In this document: piece after piece, positions 52,383-61,503 of the stretch
Layout of the letters: the number at the start of each line of letters is the position of its first letter
How positions within the stretch are numbered: the first letter of the stretch is position 1
From: CAVQWT01 sp963810815
GTDB taxonomy: Bacteria; Pseudomonadota; Gammaproteobacteria; Burkholderiales; Casimicrobiaceae
Assembly (NCBI GenBank): GCA_963810815.1
Contig: CAWEPB010000007.1
Coordinates: 434,001 to 498,000, forward strand
Direction of reading: 5' to 3'
DNA length: 64,000 nucleotides
The notes under the pieces: generated by a model
Told to the model about the DNA's origin: nothing
Seen by the model: the letters and a program-made list of their open reading frames with translations, nothing else
Database searches by the model: none
Made by a program: the position numbers and the translations under genes

Positions 52383-53701
52383 GATCCCGGCTTCTGCTCG
52401 ACGAGGACATTGGCGAGTCGGCGCGTGACGCGGGCGTGGAAGCGCTTTCGCTGATAGGGGAACTCTATCCGATTGGCCGCAGCATTACCGGAACCGGGCT
52501 GCGGGCGACCATCGAGCATCTTTCCCGACGCGTGCCCCTCAAAGTGACCGAAGTGCCATCCGGTGAGCAGGTCTTCGATTGGACGATCCCCGATGAATGG
52601 TCGATCGACGAAGCCTATATTGACGATGCACAAGGGCATCGCATCGTGGATCTGCGCCATTCGAACCTGCATGTCGTTTCGTACAGCGTCCCGATCGATG
52701 TCGAGATGACGCTTGCCGAGCTCAAGCCCCACCTCCACTCGCTACCGCATCACCCCGACTGGATTCCCTACCGGACCTCCTATTATTCGCGCGACTGGGG
52801 GTTTTGCCTCCCGCACCGCGTCCTCGAGTCGCTGCATGATGGTCGCTACCATGTCGTCATTCGGTCGCAGCTCAAGCCCGGCAGCTTGACGATCGCCGAG
52901 CATGTATGCAAGGGCGCTTCTGAAGAAGAGGTACTGATATTTGCGCACGACTGCCATCCGTCGCTGGCGAACGACAATCTTTCCGGGGTTGTGCTGGGGG
53001 CGAGTTTGGCTGCGTATCTGGGTGCGCGTGACACGCACTTCACCTACCGGTTCGTGTTCGCGCCGGCAACCATTGGCTCCATTGCGTGGCTTGCGCGGAA
53101 CGAGCGCGCGCTGCACCGGGTCCGACATGGTCTCGTTCTTTCGCTACTTGGCGACAAGGGTCCACTCAATTACAAGGAATCGCGCAGTGGCAATCGGGTG
53201 ATAGATCGCGCGGCCTGGCACGTATTGCGCACCGAGTTCCCGGGGTCCGGGCGGATCGATTTCTTGCCATGGGGCTACGACGAGCGCCAGTTCTGCTCGC
53301 CGGGGATCGACCTTCCGGTCGGGCGACTGACTCGAACGCCCAACGGGGAGTTTCCCGAGTACCACACATCGGCGGACAACCCTAGCTATTTGTCGGCACC
53401 GGCACTTGGCGAGTCCTGGCTCGCCTGCCTCAAGATCCTTGAGGCCTTGGAATGGGACTGTCGTTATCTGAATCTGTCCCCCAAGGGTGAACCCCAGCTT
53501 GGTCGCCGCGGCCTGTATCGGAGGACCGGCGGCCATCAGGATGTTCCCGATCGACAGTTGGCGATGCTGTGGGTCCTCAACCAATCCGATGGCGGGAAAT
53601 CGCTGCTGGATATCGCTGAGCGCGCGCAGATTCCGCTAGGCAGGATCATTCGGGCTGCACTGGATCTTGAGCAAGCGGGACTGCTTGCGAATGTCGCGTG
53701 A
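52379..53701 (+). CDS. DUF4910 aminopeptidase-like protein
   Basis: A 440-residue protein with a GTG start overlapping the glycosyltransferase stop. The N-terminal region (LIGELYPIGRSITGTGLRAT, VFDWTIPDEWSIDEAYI) and the M28-like core (EVLIFAHDCHPSLANDNLSG with Zn-type His/Asp, and EFPEYHTSADNPSYL) match the DUF4910 family. A winged-helix-like C-terminus follows (LLDIAERAQIPLGRIIRAAL). These proteins recur in capsule/LPS/EPS loci, and their substrate is unknown. The peptidase fold may have been recruited to act on an aminoacylated sugar (speculative). Confidence 0.8.
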   Translation: MRSRLLLDEDIGESARDAGVEALSLIGELYPIGRSITGTGLRATIEHLSRRVPLKVTEVPSGEQVFDWTIPDEWSIDEAYIDDAQGHRIVDLRHSNLHVVSYSVPIDVEMTLAELKPHLHSLPHHPDWIPYRTSYYSRDWGFCLPHRVLESLHDGRYHVVIRSQLKPGSLTIAEHVCKGASEEEVLIFAHDCHPSLANDNLSGVVLGASLAAYLGARDTHFTYRFVFAPATIGSIAWLARNERALHRVRHGLVLSLLGDKGPLNYKESRSGNRVIDRAAWHVLRTEFPGSGRIDFLPWGYDERQFCSPGIDLPVGRLTRTPNGEFPEYHTSADNPSYLSAPALGESWLACLKILEALEWDCRYLNLSPKGEPQLGRRGLYRRTGGHQDVPDRQLAMLWVLNQSDGGKSLLDIAERAQIPLGRIIRAALDLEQAGLLANVA

Positions 53702-53802
53702 GGCGGGGTCGATGAGCCACATTCCGCGGTGCGCATTCGACGAGCCGACAGTCGCCGTTGGCGGCGCTCCGCCCGATGAGTCGGCGATCGAGATTGCACG
53801 CG

Positions 53803-55302
53803 ATGTCCCATAGCGTTCAAGGCAAGATGGCCCGGGGTGCCGCGTGGATGGTGCTCCTGACGATGTTCGAGCGATCGCTCGGGTTGATCAGCACATTGAT
53901 TCTCGTGCGTCTTCTCAGCCCGGCGGATTTCGGCGTAACAGCGATGGCTGGCTCGTTCATCTACATGGCCCAGATGCTTTCCGCGTTCGGATTTGACATC
54001 GCGCTGATCCAAAACCAGTCCGCGACCGATTCTCACTACCACACGGCGTGGACCTTTAACGTATTGCTCGGCCTGTTCATCCTTGTCCTGATGGTTGGCA
54101 TGGCGGGACCAATCGCGGACTTCTACCGACACCCGGAGGTGTTCCCGGTCGTATGCGCGCTCGCGTTGGGCCCGCTCATCGCCGGGTGCGAGAATATTGG
54201 CGTAGTGGCGTTCCGCAAGGAACTCGAATTCCGCAAGGAGTTCCTTTTCCAGATCAGCCGAAAGTTTATCGGCTTTGCGGTGACCATCCCGGTTGCCTTC
54301 TGGTTGCGCAACTATTGGGCACTGGTCGCGGGAATGCTCGCCGCCCGACTTGCTGGTACCGTTACGAGTTACATCGTGCATCCGTTTCGACCGCGTCTGT
54401 CGGTCGTACATGCCGCAGCCATCGTCCGATTCTCGAAGTGGCTGCTGCTAAACAATGCCCTGTCCTTCCTGAAGGAGAGAGCCTCGGATTTCGTCATAGG
54501 TCGCCTTTCCGGAGCGGCGGCGCTCGGCGTCTACAATGTCAGCTCCGAGTTTGCTCACTTGCCGACGACGGAGATCGGTGCCCCTATCAACAGGGCCCTG
54601 CTGCCCGGCTTTGCCAAGTTGTCGGATACGGACGAGGTACGGGCTGCTCACGTCAACGCGCTTCGGGTGCTTGGGATCATTGCAATTCCGGCGGCGGCGG
54701 GGTTGGCGGCTGTGGCTCCCTATTTTATTCCGGTCGTACTGGGTGAGAAGTGGGTCGACGGTGTTGCCTTGATGCAGGTACTTGCAGTCAATGGAGCGTT
54801 TCTGATGTTTCAGTCGTCCATCTGCTCCGTATTGATCGGGACTGGGCATCCCGAGGTGGTTACCAAGACGAACGCCGTTTTCGTCTTGCTGCTCCTTATT
54901 CTGTTGGTTGCCTTGACTCCATCGTTTGGCGCCATCGGGGCGGCATGCGCCACTTTGGGTACCACGATCGTCACAATGCCGATCTATCTCTACCAGCTGC
55001 GCTCGCGCATCGGAATCCCGATGCTCACTTTCGTTGCGGCCTTGAGCAGGCCGGTGGCCGCCTCAGTCCTAATGGTGCTGGTTGTCCGGTCGGCCGTTCC
55101 CGATCATTCGGCCACAATGCCTACTTTCGAAGCGGTGATATGGCTGGTCACCTCGGTGTTGGTTGGCGCTGCGACCTATGTGGTGGCGGCTTCGATCCTG
55201 TGGCTTTCGTTGGGGCGACCCGCGGGCGCGGAACGCTTCGTTCTTGACGCGATGCGGAGCGGCTTGGGCCGGATATTGCGGAATCGCCGCAATTCGGCAT
55301 GA
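53803..55302 (+). CDS. Wzx/MATE-like lipopolysaccharide flippase
   Basis: A 499-residue polytopic protein of the Polysacc_synt superfamily, with 12-14 hydrophobic helices across its length. The conserved N-terminus is GKMARGAAWMVLLTMFERSL with LVRLLSPADFGV; CENIGVVAFRKELEFRKEFL and GEKWVDGVALMQVLAVNGAF follow. It would flip the lipid-linked repeat unit across the inner membrane. The start is the ATG at 53803, with alternatives at 53776 and a TTG at 53758. Its base composition is lower in GC than the flanking chromosome. Confidence 0.87.
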   Translation: MSHSVQGKMARGAAWMVLLTMFERSLGLISTLILVRLLSPADFGVTAMAGSFIYMAQMLSAFGFDIALIQNQSATDSHYHTAWTFNVLLGLFILVLMVGMAGPIADFYRHPEVFPVVCALALGPLIAGCENIGVVAFRKELEFRKEFLFQISRKFIGFAVTIPVAFWLRNYWALVAGMLAARLAGTVTSYIVHPFRPRLSVVHAAAIVRFSKWLLLNNALSFLKERASDFVIGRLSGAAALGVYNVSSEFAHLPTTEIGAPINRALLPGFAKLSDTDEVRAAHVNALRVLGIIAIPAAAGLAAVAPYFIPVVLGEKWVDGVALMQVLAVNGAFLMFQSSICSVLIGTGHPEVVTKTNAVFVLLLLILLVALTPSFGAIGAACATLGTTIVTMPIYLYQLRSRIGIPMLTFVAALSRPVAASVLMVLVVRSAVPDHSATMPTFEAVIWLVTSVLVGAATYVVAASILWLSLGRPAGAERFVLDAMRSGLGRILRNRRNSA

Positions 55303-55333
55303 CGGCGGATCGAATGTTCGAGGAATTGGTTAG

Positions 55334-56386
55334 ATGAGTGATGTCAGTCGTGTTCGTTCGCAGCGGCTCGGACTTCGTGCCGGCGAGTGGGTTGTCGTGA
55401 GATCTCGCGCCGAGATTCTTGCCACCCTGGATGAGGACGCCCGGCTGGACAAGTTGCCGTTTCAGCCGGAGATGTTTGCCTTTTGCGGCAAGCGTCTAAG
55501 GGTAGCCAAGGTTGCGCACAAGACGTGCGACACCATCAACAAGACCGGTGGACGGCGGATGGTCAATGCCGTTCATTTGGAGGGAGCGCGGTGCACCGGT
55601 GGTTCACATGGAGGATGCCAGGCGGATTGCGTCTTCTTTTGGAAGGAAGCATGGCTCATGCGCGCGGACAGGTTTGCCGGGGGTCCGAAGGCATCTGCCG
55701 AGCCTGGGGGCATTTGCTCCGAGAGTCGGGTGCATGCACGGACGCGGACCCCCGGGACTGAGGACGAAGAGTCGCCGACCTGGGTATGCCAGACCACGGC
55801 ACTGTTTGACGCAACCGCTCCACTAGAATGGTGGGACGTCCGACAGTACGCCCGTGATATCACCAGCGGTAACCACGGCCTTTGGCCGATGACCAAGCTC
55901 TTGCTCTTCGCGGCGTACAGAAAGCTCCTTGCGCTTCCGCGCGGTCACCGGGCGGTGGTCGGGCTTTACGACGCGTTTCAGGCGTTGCGAGGAGGCAAGC
56001 CCTTTCCGCGCGATTCCGGACTGATCCCGGATGGCAAGCCTACGCCGACCGAGGTTCTTGACCTCAAGCCGGGGGAATGGGTCGTCGTGCGTCCGCAGGA
56101 GGAGATCCTGGCCACAATTACCGAGAGCGGGTTCAACCGGGGTATGCGCTACGACATGGAAATGTCGAGGTATTGCGGAGACCGGTACAGGGTGCAGATG
56201 CGAGTCGAACGGCTGATCAACGAGCAAACCGGAAAGATGATGGAGATGAAGAGTCCATGCATCCAGCTCGAGGATGTGTACTGCCGAGCGGGGTGTACGG
56301 CAAAGCGACTGGGATGTCCCCGCGCATCCAACACATACTGGCGCGAAATCTGGCTGCGGCGGGCGGATGTTGATGCTATCGACTGA
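55334..56386 (+). CDS. Uncharacterised protein with duplicated Cys-rich domain
   Basis: A 350-residue soluble protein with two copies of the same module 230 residues apart. Copy 1 is residues 14-113 and copy 2 is 244-345. Both have GEWVVVR, EILAT(L/I), a (F/Y)CG(K/D)R(L/Y)RV stretch, and end in (F/Y)W(K/R)E(A/I)WL-RRAD. Cysteines at 51, 87, 95 and 99 match 281, 317, 321 and 328, suggesting a metal site or disulfides. The linker (115-240) is Arg/Ser-rich then helical (LLLFAAYRKLLAL). No signal peptide. I recognise no function. Its place between the flippase and FemAB genes argues for an EPS role. Confidence 0.7.
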   Translation: MSDVSRVRSQRLGLRAGEWVVVRSRAEILATLDEDARLDKLPFQPEMFAFCGKRLRVAKVAHKTCDTINKTGGRRMVNAVHLEGARCTGGSHGGCQADCVFFWKEAWLMRADRFAGGPKASAEPGGICSESRVHARTRTPGTEDEESPTWVCQTTALFDATAPLEWWDVRQYARDITSGNHGLWPMTKLLLFAAYRKLLALPRGHRAVVGLYDAFQALRGGKPFPRDSGLIPDGKPTPTEVLDLKPGEWVVVRPQEEILATITESGFNRGMRYDMEMSRYCGDRYRVQMRVERLINEQTGKMMEMKSPCIQLEDVYCRAGCTAKRLGCPRASNTYWREIWLRRADVDAID

Positions 56387-56464
56387 GAATGATCTGCCCG
56401 AGCGGCAGGCGCAAGATGGGATGCCGAGTCGGCAGGTGCATTCGCTGCGCCAGAGGGTGTATCA

Positions 56465-57502
56465 ATGAAGCTGATATCGGCACGCACCGAATCAGACGCG
56501 GCAAAGTGGGACGACTTCATCCGGACTTGTCGCCTCTCCACCGAATATCACCAGTTCGGCTGGAAACGGGTAATCACGCGGAGCTTTGGTCACCAATGTC
56601 ATTACCTTGCCGCCGTCGACGAGCAGGGAACGTGGCAGGGGGTGCTTCCACTGGTGCACCTCCGCAGCAGAATCTTTGGCAATTTTCTCGTTTCCCTGCC
56701 GTTCGCGAGTTATGGCGGGGTGGTCTGCCGGAACAATGCAGCATCGGAACTATTGATCCAGGCGGCGGAGGAACTGCGGCGATCGTGTGGCGCCACTTAT
56801 GTGGAGCTTCGGAACGCAGAGCGATTTGACGAGGGGTTGCCGACAAGACGACACAAGGTGACGCTGATTCTCGACATGGAAGTTGATCCGGACCGCCAGT
56901 GGCAGGCCTTCAACGGCAAGCTGCGAAACCAGATCCGGAAGGCGGAAAAGAGTGGTCTTCAATCGACCCTTGGTCATGCGGAACTGCTGGACGAGTTTTA
57001 TGCCGTATTCGCGCGCAATATGCGCGACCTTGGCAGTCCAGTGTATGCCAAGCGGTTCTTCGGGAACCTGCTTGAAGAGTTTTCGGAGTCCTCCCGGATC
57101 CTCACGGTCACCCTGGGCGACAAGACTATTGCGGCAGCGATTATCCTCTGGTTCCGGGACACGCTGGAGGTTCCCTGGGCATCGTCGATCGGCGACTACA
57201 AATCGCTTTGCCCGAACAATCTCCTCTATTGGGATGCGATCAAGTTCGCCATCGGGCACGGTTTCAAGCGTTTCGACTTCGGCCGCTCCACACCGAACGA
57301 AGGAACGTACAACTTCAAATTGCAGTGGGGGGCAAAGCCGATTCCGCTGCATTGGCAGTACCTTCTTGCAGAGGGTGCAGGCTTGCCTGACATGGATGCG
57401 ACCAGCGGAAAGTACCGGGCCGCGATACGCGTGTGGAAGCAGTTGCCCGTGGCCATCACAAGACTCATTGGCCCCGGAATAAGGAAGCAGATCAGTCTCT
57501 GA
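56465..57502 (+). CDS. FemAB family protein, XrtA/PEP-CTERM-associated
   Basis: A 345-residue double-GNAT FemAB protein. It begins MKLISARTESDAAKWDDFIR and carries QFGWKRVITRSFGHQCHYLA, FNGKLRNQIRKAEKSGLQST, RNMRDLGSPVYAKRFFGNLL, and GRSTPNEGTYNFKLQWGAKP. The last two are typical of the PEP-CTERM-associated branch (TIGR03019-type). FemAB enzymes transfer amino acids from aminoacyl-tRNA. The target in EPS loci is not known. Next to DUF4910 and a Cys-rich protein, aminoacylation of sugar precursors is an attractive but untested idea. Confidence 0.88.
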   Translation: MKLISARTESDAAKWDDFIRTCRLSTEYHQFGWKRVITRSFGHQCHYLAAVDEQGTWQGVLPLVHLRSRIFGNFLVSLPFASYGGVVCRNNAASELLIQAAEELRRSCGATYVELRNAERFDEGLPTRRHKVTLILDMEVDPDRQWQAFNGKLRNQIRKAEKSGLQSTLGHAELLDEFYAVFARNMRDLGSPVYAKRFFGNLLEEFSESSRILTVTLGDKTIAAAIILWFRDTLEVPWASSIGDYKSLCPNNLLYWDAIKFAIGHGFKRFDFGRSTPNEGTYNFKLQWGAKPIPLHWQYLLAEGAGLPDMDATSGKYRAAIRVWKQLPVAITRLIGPGIRKQISL

Positions 57503-57515
57503 GCGGGCCGCTATT

Positions 57516-58845
57516 GTGATACGAATCAGTCGAACACTGCCCCCCGCAGCGGCGCCGATCCGCTTTCAGGACTTGCTCGACGGATTTCGCGCCATTATCA
57601 GCTCAGGTCGCGAGATTGAACTGTTCCGCGCGGATTTGGCTGCTCATTTCGGCGTCAGGTACTGCTTTCTGGTCTCCTCCGGAGCGGCCGCCCTCACGCT
57701 GATCCTGCTTGCCCTGAAGGACCTGTTTCCCACGCGTAATGAGGTTGTGATCCCGGCCTATACGTGCTACTCGGTCCCGTCGTCCGTCGTACGCGCGGGC
57801 TTGAAGGTTCGCTTGTGCGACTTGCGGCCTGGAAGTGCGGATTTCGACTTTGATGAACTTGCGGAAGTCTCGGTAGGTGCCGCCGAAGCGGAAGCTCAGG
57901 GAGCGCAGGCCCTACTCAATGCCTCCGAGCGCGACATGACGATGGCGAGTTCGCGCGACGCTGACGCAGCACCTGGCAAACGCCTTCTCGCGGTCGTTCC
58001 GACTCACCTTTACGGAATTCCCGCCGACGTTCTCAAGGTGCGCGACGCGGTTCGCGATCCAAGCGTCACAGTGATCGAGGACGCGGCACAGGCATTCGGA
58101 GAAATGAGCGTTGGGAGAATGTTAGGCACGTTGGGTGACGTCAGCTTCTTCAGCCTCGGTCGGGGAAAGGCATTTTCAGTCGTGGAGGGTGGAGTCATCC
58201 TTACCAATCGGGCAGACATTGGTGAGGCGCTCCATCTCCTGGTCAGGCGCCTGCCGGCATACGGCGCGAGGGGGACATTGGGGCTCGCGGTAAAGGCCTT
58301 GGCGATGATGATCTTCACGAATCCGCGGCTGTTCTGGCTGCCACGGGCGATGCCGTTCCTCAGGCTCGGCGAAACGCTGTTCGATCCCAGTTTTCCCATC
58401 TTGAGAATGTCCGGGTTTCAGGCGGGTCTCGGGCGAAATTGGCGCACGCGATTGCAGTTCGTTGCGGGAGGATCGCAAACGTCGCGTAGCGCGGTGGATG
58501 GAGGTGCTTCGGCCGATCCGACCCGGTGACTTGGGAACGGGAGACGTGCGGGGCCTCGCGCTTCCGCGCCTCCCGGTCAGAATCGAAAATAGGCAGGCCA
58601 GGGACGCGCTCCTGAAGGCCGGTGTCGCGCGCGGCCTCGGGATCATGCCGGCCTATCCGACGTCGATCAGCGCGCTCGCGCCTTTTGCAGATGAGGCGAA
58701 GGGTCGTGCATTCCCCGTCGCGGATGGACTCGCCGCGCAGCTCATCACGTTGCCCACCCACGCGTACCTTCGTGAACCCGACATCGAAGCCATTCGCGCA
58801 CTGCTCAGCCCGGCGCTGGCATTGAACGCACCGGTTGCGTCATGA
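57516..58845 (+). CDS. DegT/DnrJ/EryC1-like PLP aminotransferase (two apparent frameshifts)
   Basis: About 442 residues when repaired. HFGVRYCFLVSSGAAALTLI, VVIPAYTCYSVPSSVVRAGL, VTVIEDAAQAFGEM and the PLP-Lys motif SFFSLGRGKAFSVVEGG fit sugar aminotransferases. Frame breaks near 58430 and 58455 separate the last ~125 residues (LREDRKRRVARWMEVL, AGVARGLGIMPAYPTSI). An insert at about 115-165 (AEAEAQGAQALLN) is atypical. It probably transaminates a keto-sugar nucleotide or attaches an amino group to the polymer's sugar. It overlaps the next gene by 4 bases. Confidence 0.8.
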
Positions 58846-59930
58846 AAAACGTGCTTCATCTCTGCGAGAGTTCCGAGACCGGGGGTGCGGAAAGCGTCCT
58901 GATCTCCATTGTGGAAAATCTCGACCAGGCCCGTTACTGCTCAACGGTGTGCCTTTTGAGCGAAGGCTGGCTGAGTGCCCAACTCCGCCGTCGCGGAATC
59001 GACACGGTGGTTATCCCACAGCCGCGTTCATTCGATGTTTTCTGGCTGGTGAAGCTGCGCCGGCTGCTCCGAAGCAAGCGAATCGACGTGATGCACTCGC
59101 ACGAGTTCGCGACCAATTTCTACGCAAGCCTGGCGGGAGTGGCGACGGGAATTCCGGTCATCGCGACCGTCCACGGTAAAAACTACTACGCCGACCGGTG
59201 GCGTCGGCGTGCGGCCTATCGTTTCGTGGCGCGACACGCCAGAATGGTCGCCGTATCGGATGATCTCAAACGGTACGTTGCGCAATGCGTCTCGATCCCA
59301 GCCGGAAGGATCGCGGTCATTCATAACGGCATCGATCTCGATCGCAACGTAGCCGGTAGTCTTGATCACGACGTTCGGCGCGAGTTGGCAATACTTCCAA
59401 AGCAACCCGTCATCGGCACGGTCGGAAACCTTTTCGAGGTCAAAGGGCAGAAATTCCTGCTCAGGGCATGCAGCTTGCTTGTGCGGAATCATCCGGATTT
59501 GGTCCTGCTGGTGGCGGGAGAGGGAGGGCAGCTGGAGGACCTGATGCAGGAGGCCGAGCAACTTGGTATCTCCGGCAATGTTCGATTCCTTGGCTTTCGC
59601 GACGACGTTCCAAGTTTGCTGCGCGCGATGGACGTCTTCGTGCTTCCCTCACTCTCCGAAGGGTTGCCTCTTTCGATTCTCGAAGCACTGGCGCTGGAAA
59701 AGCCGGTCGTTGCAACCAACGTAGGAGGCATCCCCGAAATCGTGGACGACGGCGTCAGTGGCTATCTTGTGCCTCCCGCGGATTCGCGGCAGCTTGCGGA
59801 CCGAATCAGCGAAGCGCTCGCAGATTCCGAGACGGCAACGGCGTTGGCGAAGGCGGGTAGGAAGAAGGTCCAAAGAGCTTTCGGCGTCAGGCAGATGGTC
59901 CAAAGCTACGAGGCGCTCTACGAGCGATGA
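58842..59930 (+). CDS. Family 4 glycosyltransferase
   Basis: A 362-residue GT-B enzyme. N-domain: NVLHLCESSETGGAESVLIS, MHSHEFATNFYASLAG, TVHGKNYYADRW. C-domain: GTVGNLFEVKGQKFLLRACS and the GT4 donor-binding block DVFVLPSLSEGLPLSILEAL with E-x7-E. It transfers a sugar to the lipid-linked repeat unit. Donor unknown. Coupled by ATGA overlap to the aminotransferase gene. Confidence 0.9.
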   Translation: MKNVLHLCESSETGGAESVLISIVENLDQARYCSTVCLLSEGWLSAQLRRRGIDTVVIPQPRSFDVFWLVKLRRLLRSKRIDVMHSHEFATNFYASLAGVATGIPVIATVHGKNYYADRWRRRAAYRFVARHARMVAVSDDLKRYVAQCVSIPAGRIAVIHNGIDLDRNVAGSLDHDVRRELAILPKQPVIGTVGNLFEVKGQKFLLRACSLLVRNHPDLVLLVAGEGGQLEDLMQEAEQLGISGNVRFLGFRDDVPSLLRAMDVFVLPSLSEGLPLSILEALALEKPVVATNVGGIPEIVDDGVSGYLVPPADSRQLADRISEALADSETATALAKAGRKKVQRAFGVRQMVQSYEALYER

Positions 59931-60023
59931 GTGCGAGGTGTGGCGAAGCCACCGCAATTCGACTCATGCGCAAATGTGCATTACGTGTATAACCCATTCT
60001 TTCGAGCAACAAGTGAACCAACT

Positions 60024-61337
60024 ATGACAATCTCCATTTTCGGTTTGGGCTATGTCGGAACGGTGTGTGCGGGCTGTCTGGCGTCTGAAGGACATACGAT
60101 CATCGGGGTGGATGTCAACCCGACCAAGGTCGAGCGGATGGCTTCCGGCATCGCCACGATTGTGGAACCCGATCTGCCGGAGCTCTTCGCTATAGGACAT
60201 CAGGCGAATCGACTTTCGGCCACAACGTCCGCGACGGACGCCGTGCTGGCATCTACGATTTCTTTGGTATGCGTCGGTACGCCAAGTCAGCCGAACGGCA
60301 ATCTCGATCTGCAGTACATGAAGCGCGTGTGCCAGGAAATCGGGGAAGCGCTACGAATCAAGGACTCAAGGCACCTCGTCGTCTTCAGGAGCACGATGCT
60401 ACCGGGAACGACCGAGGATCTCCTGGTTCCGATCCTGGAGGCGGCGTCCGGGAAGCGAGCAGGCACTGATTTCGACGTTTGCTATAACCCAGAGTTTCTG
60501 CGTGAAGGCAACTCGGTCTTCGATTTCCGAAACCCGCCGAAAATCGTCTTGGGGGAGGGAGTAGCACACGCTGGCGACATGTTGCTCGAACTCTACAAGG
60601 GTCTTCAGGCGCCAGTGATCCGTACGTCGATTCGCGTTGCCGAGATGGCGAAGTACTGCGACAACGCCTTTCACGCATTAAAGGTGAGCTTCGCCAACGA
60701 GATTGGCAATCTCTGCAAGAAGATGAGCGTCGACAGCCACGACGTGATGGCAGTGTTCTGCGAAGACCGAAAGCTGAATTTGTCTCCCGCGTATCTGAAA
60801 CCCGGCTTTGCATTCGGTGGATCGTGCCTGCCGAAAGATCTACGTGCGCTGACCTACCAGGCGAAGCATTTCGACCTTGTGAGCCCCGTTCTCAATTCAA
60901 TCCTCGTCAGCAATGTCGCCCAGGTTCAATTGGGTCTTCAACTGATCATGAGGGCGGGCAAGAAGCAAATAGGCTTTCTGGGAATGGCGTTCAAACCAGA
61001 TACGGACGACCTGCGGGAAAGCCCTTTGGTGGAGGTGATCGAAACCCTTCTTGGAAAGGGTTACTCCATCAAGATCTATGACAGGAACGTTGTCACGAGC
61101 AGGCTGATCGGTGCCAACCGGCGCTTCATGGAGGAGCATATTCCCCATCTCAATTCGCTTGTCGTCGACGACGCCGAGGCCCTCGTGCGAAATTCCGAGG
61201 TGATAGTCGTCGGCTACAAGTCAGCCGACTTCAGCGCGGCCATCCGAACTTTGCGCCCGGATCAGATGCTTATCGACCTCGCGCGCATCGATGACCGCAC
61301 GTCGACGCCAGCGCGGTATGAGGGGATATGCTGGTAG
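60024..61337 (+). CDS. algD: GDP-mannose 6-dehydrogenase (AlgD-type)
   Basis: A 437-residue enzyme oxidising GDP-mannose to GDP-mannuronate. It follows Pseudomonas AlgD through SIFGLGYVGTVCAGCLASEG, VCVGTPSQPNGNLDL, the catalytic Cys268 in GFAFGGSCLPKDLRALTY (same residue number as P. aeruginosa AlgD), FKPDTDDLRESPLVEV, and the C-terminal EGICW. The ATG at 60024 is preferred over an upstream reading because family similarity begins at MTISIFGLGY. No alg8/alg44/algG/algE genes are present, so the polymer is not classical alginate. Confidence 0.93.
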   Translation: MTISIFGLGYVGTVCAGCLASEGHTIIGVDVNPTKVERMASGIATIVEPDLPELFAIGHQANRLSATTSATDAVLASTISLVCVGTPSQPNGNLDLQYMKRVCQEIGEALRIKDSRHLVVFRSTMLPGTTEDLLVPILEAASGKRAGTDFDVCYNPEFLREGNSVFDFRNPPKIVLGEGVAHAGDMLLELYKGLQAPVIRTSIRVAEMAKYCDNAFHALKVSFANEIGNLCKKMSVDSHDVMAVFCEDRKLNLSPAYLKPGFAFGGSCLPKDLRALTYQAKHFDLVSPVLNSILVSNVAQVQLGLQLIMRAGKKQIGFLGMAFKPDTDDLRESPLVEVIETLLGKGYSIKIYDRNVVTSRLIGANRRFMEEHIPHLNSLVVDDAEALVRNSEVIVVGYKSADFSAAIRTLRPDQMLIDLARIDDRTSTPARYEGICW

Positions 61338-61503
61338 GCTGGGCGCCGGCTGATGCGAGATTGTGGCTGCTCATCCTTATAAGTCAACGGAATATTGTGA
61401 GGATGGTCGAACAATCTCGCTCGTACACGTTGCGCAAACCGGCGTTGATCATTCGGCGGTGCGTTTGTCAACCCAGACTGGTTGCCAGGCTCCACTTCGA
61501 TCA

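Noticed and set aside
60024..61337. Alginate biosynthesis locus
   Set aside because: Only algD is present; no alg8, alg44, algK, algE, algG or acetylation genes occur.
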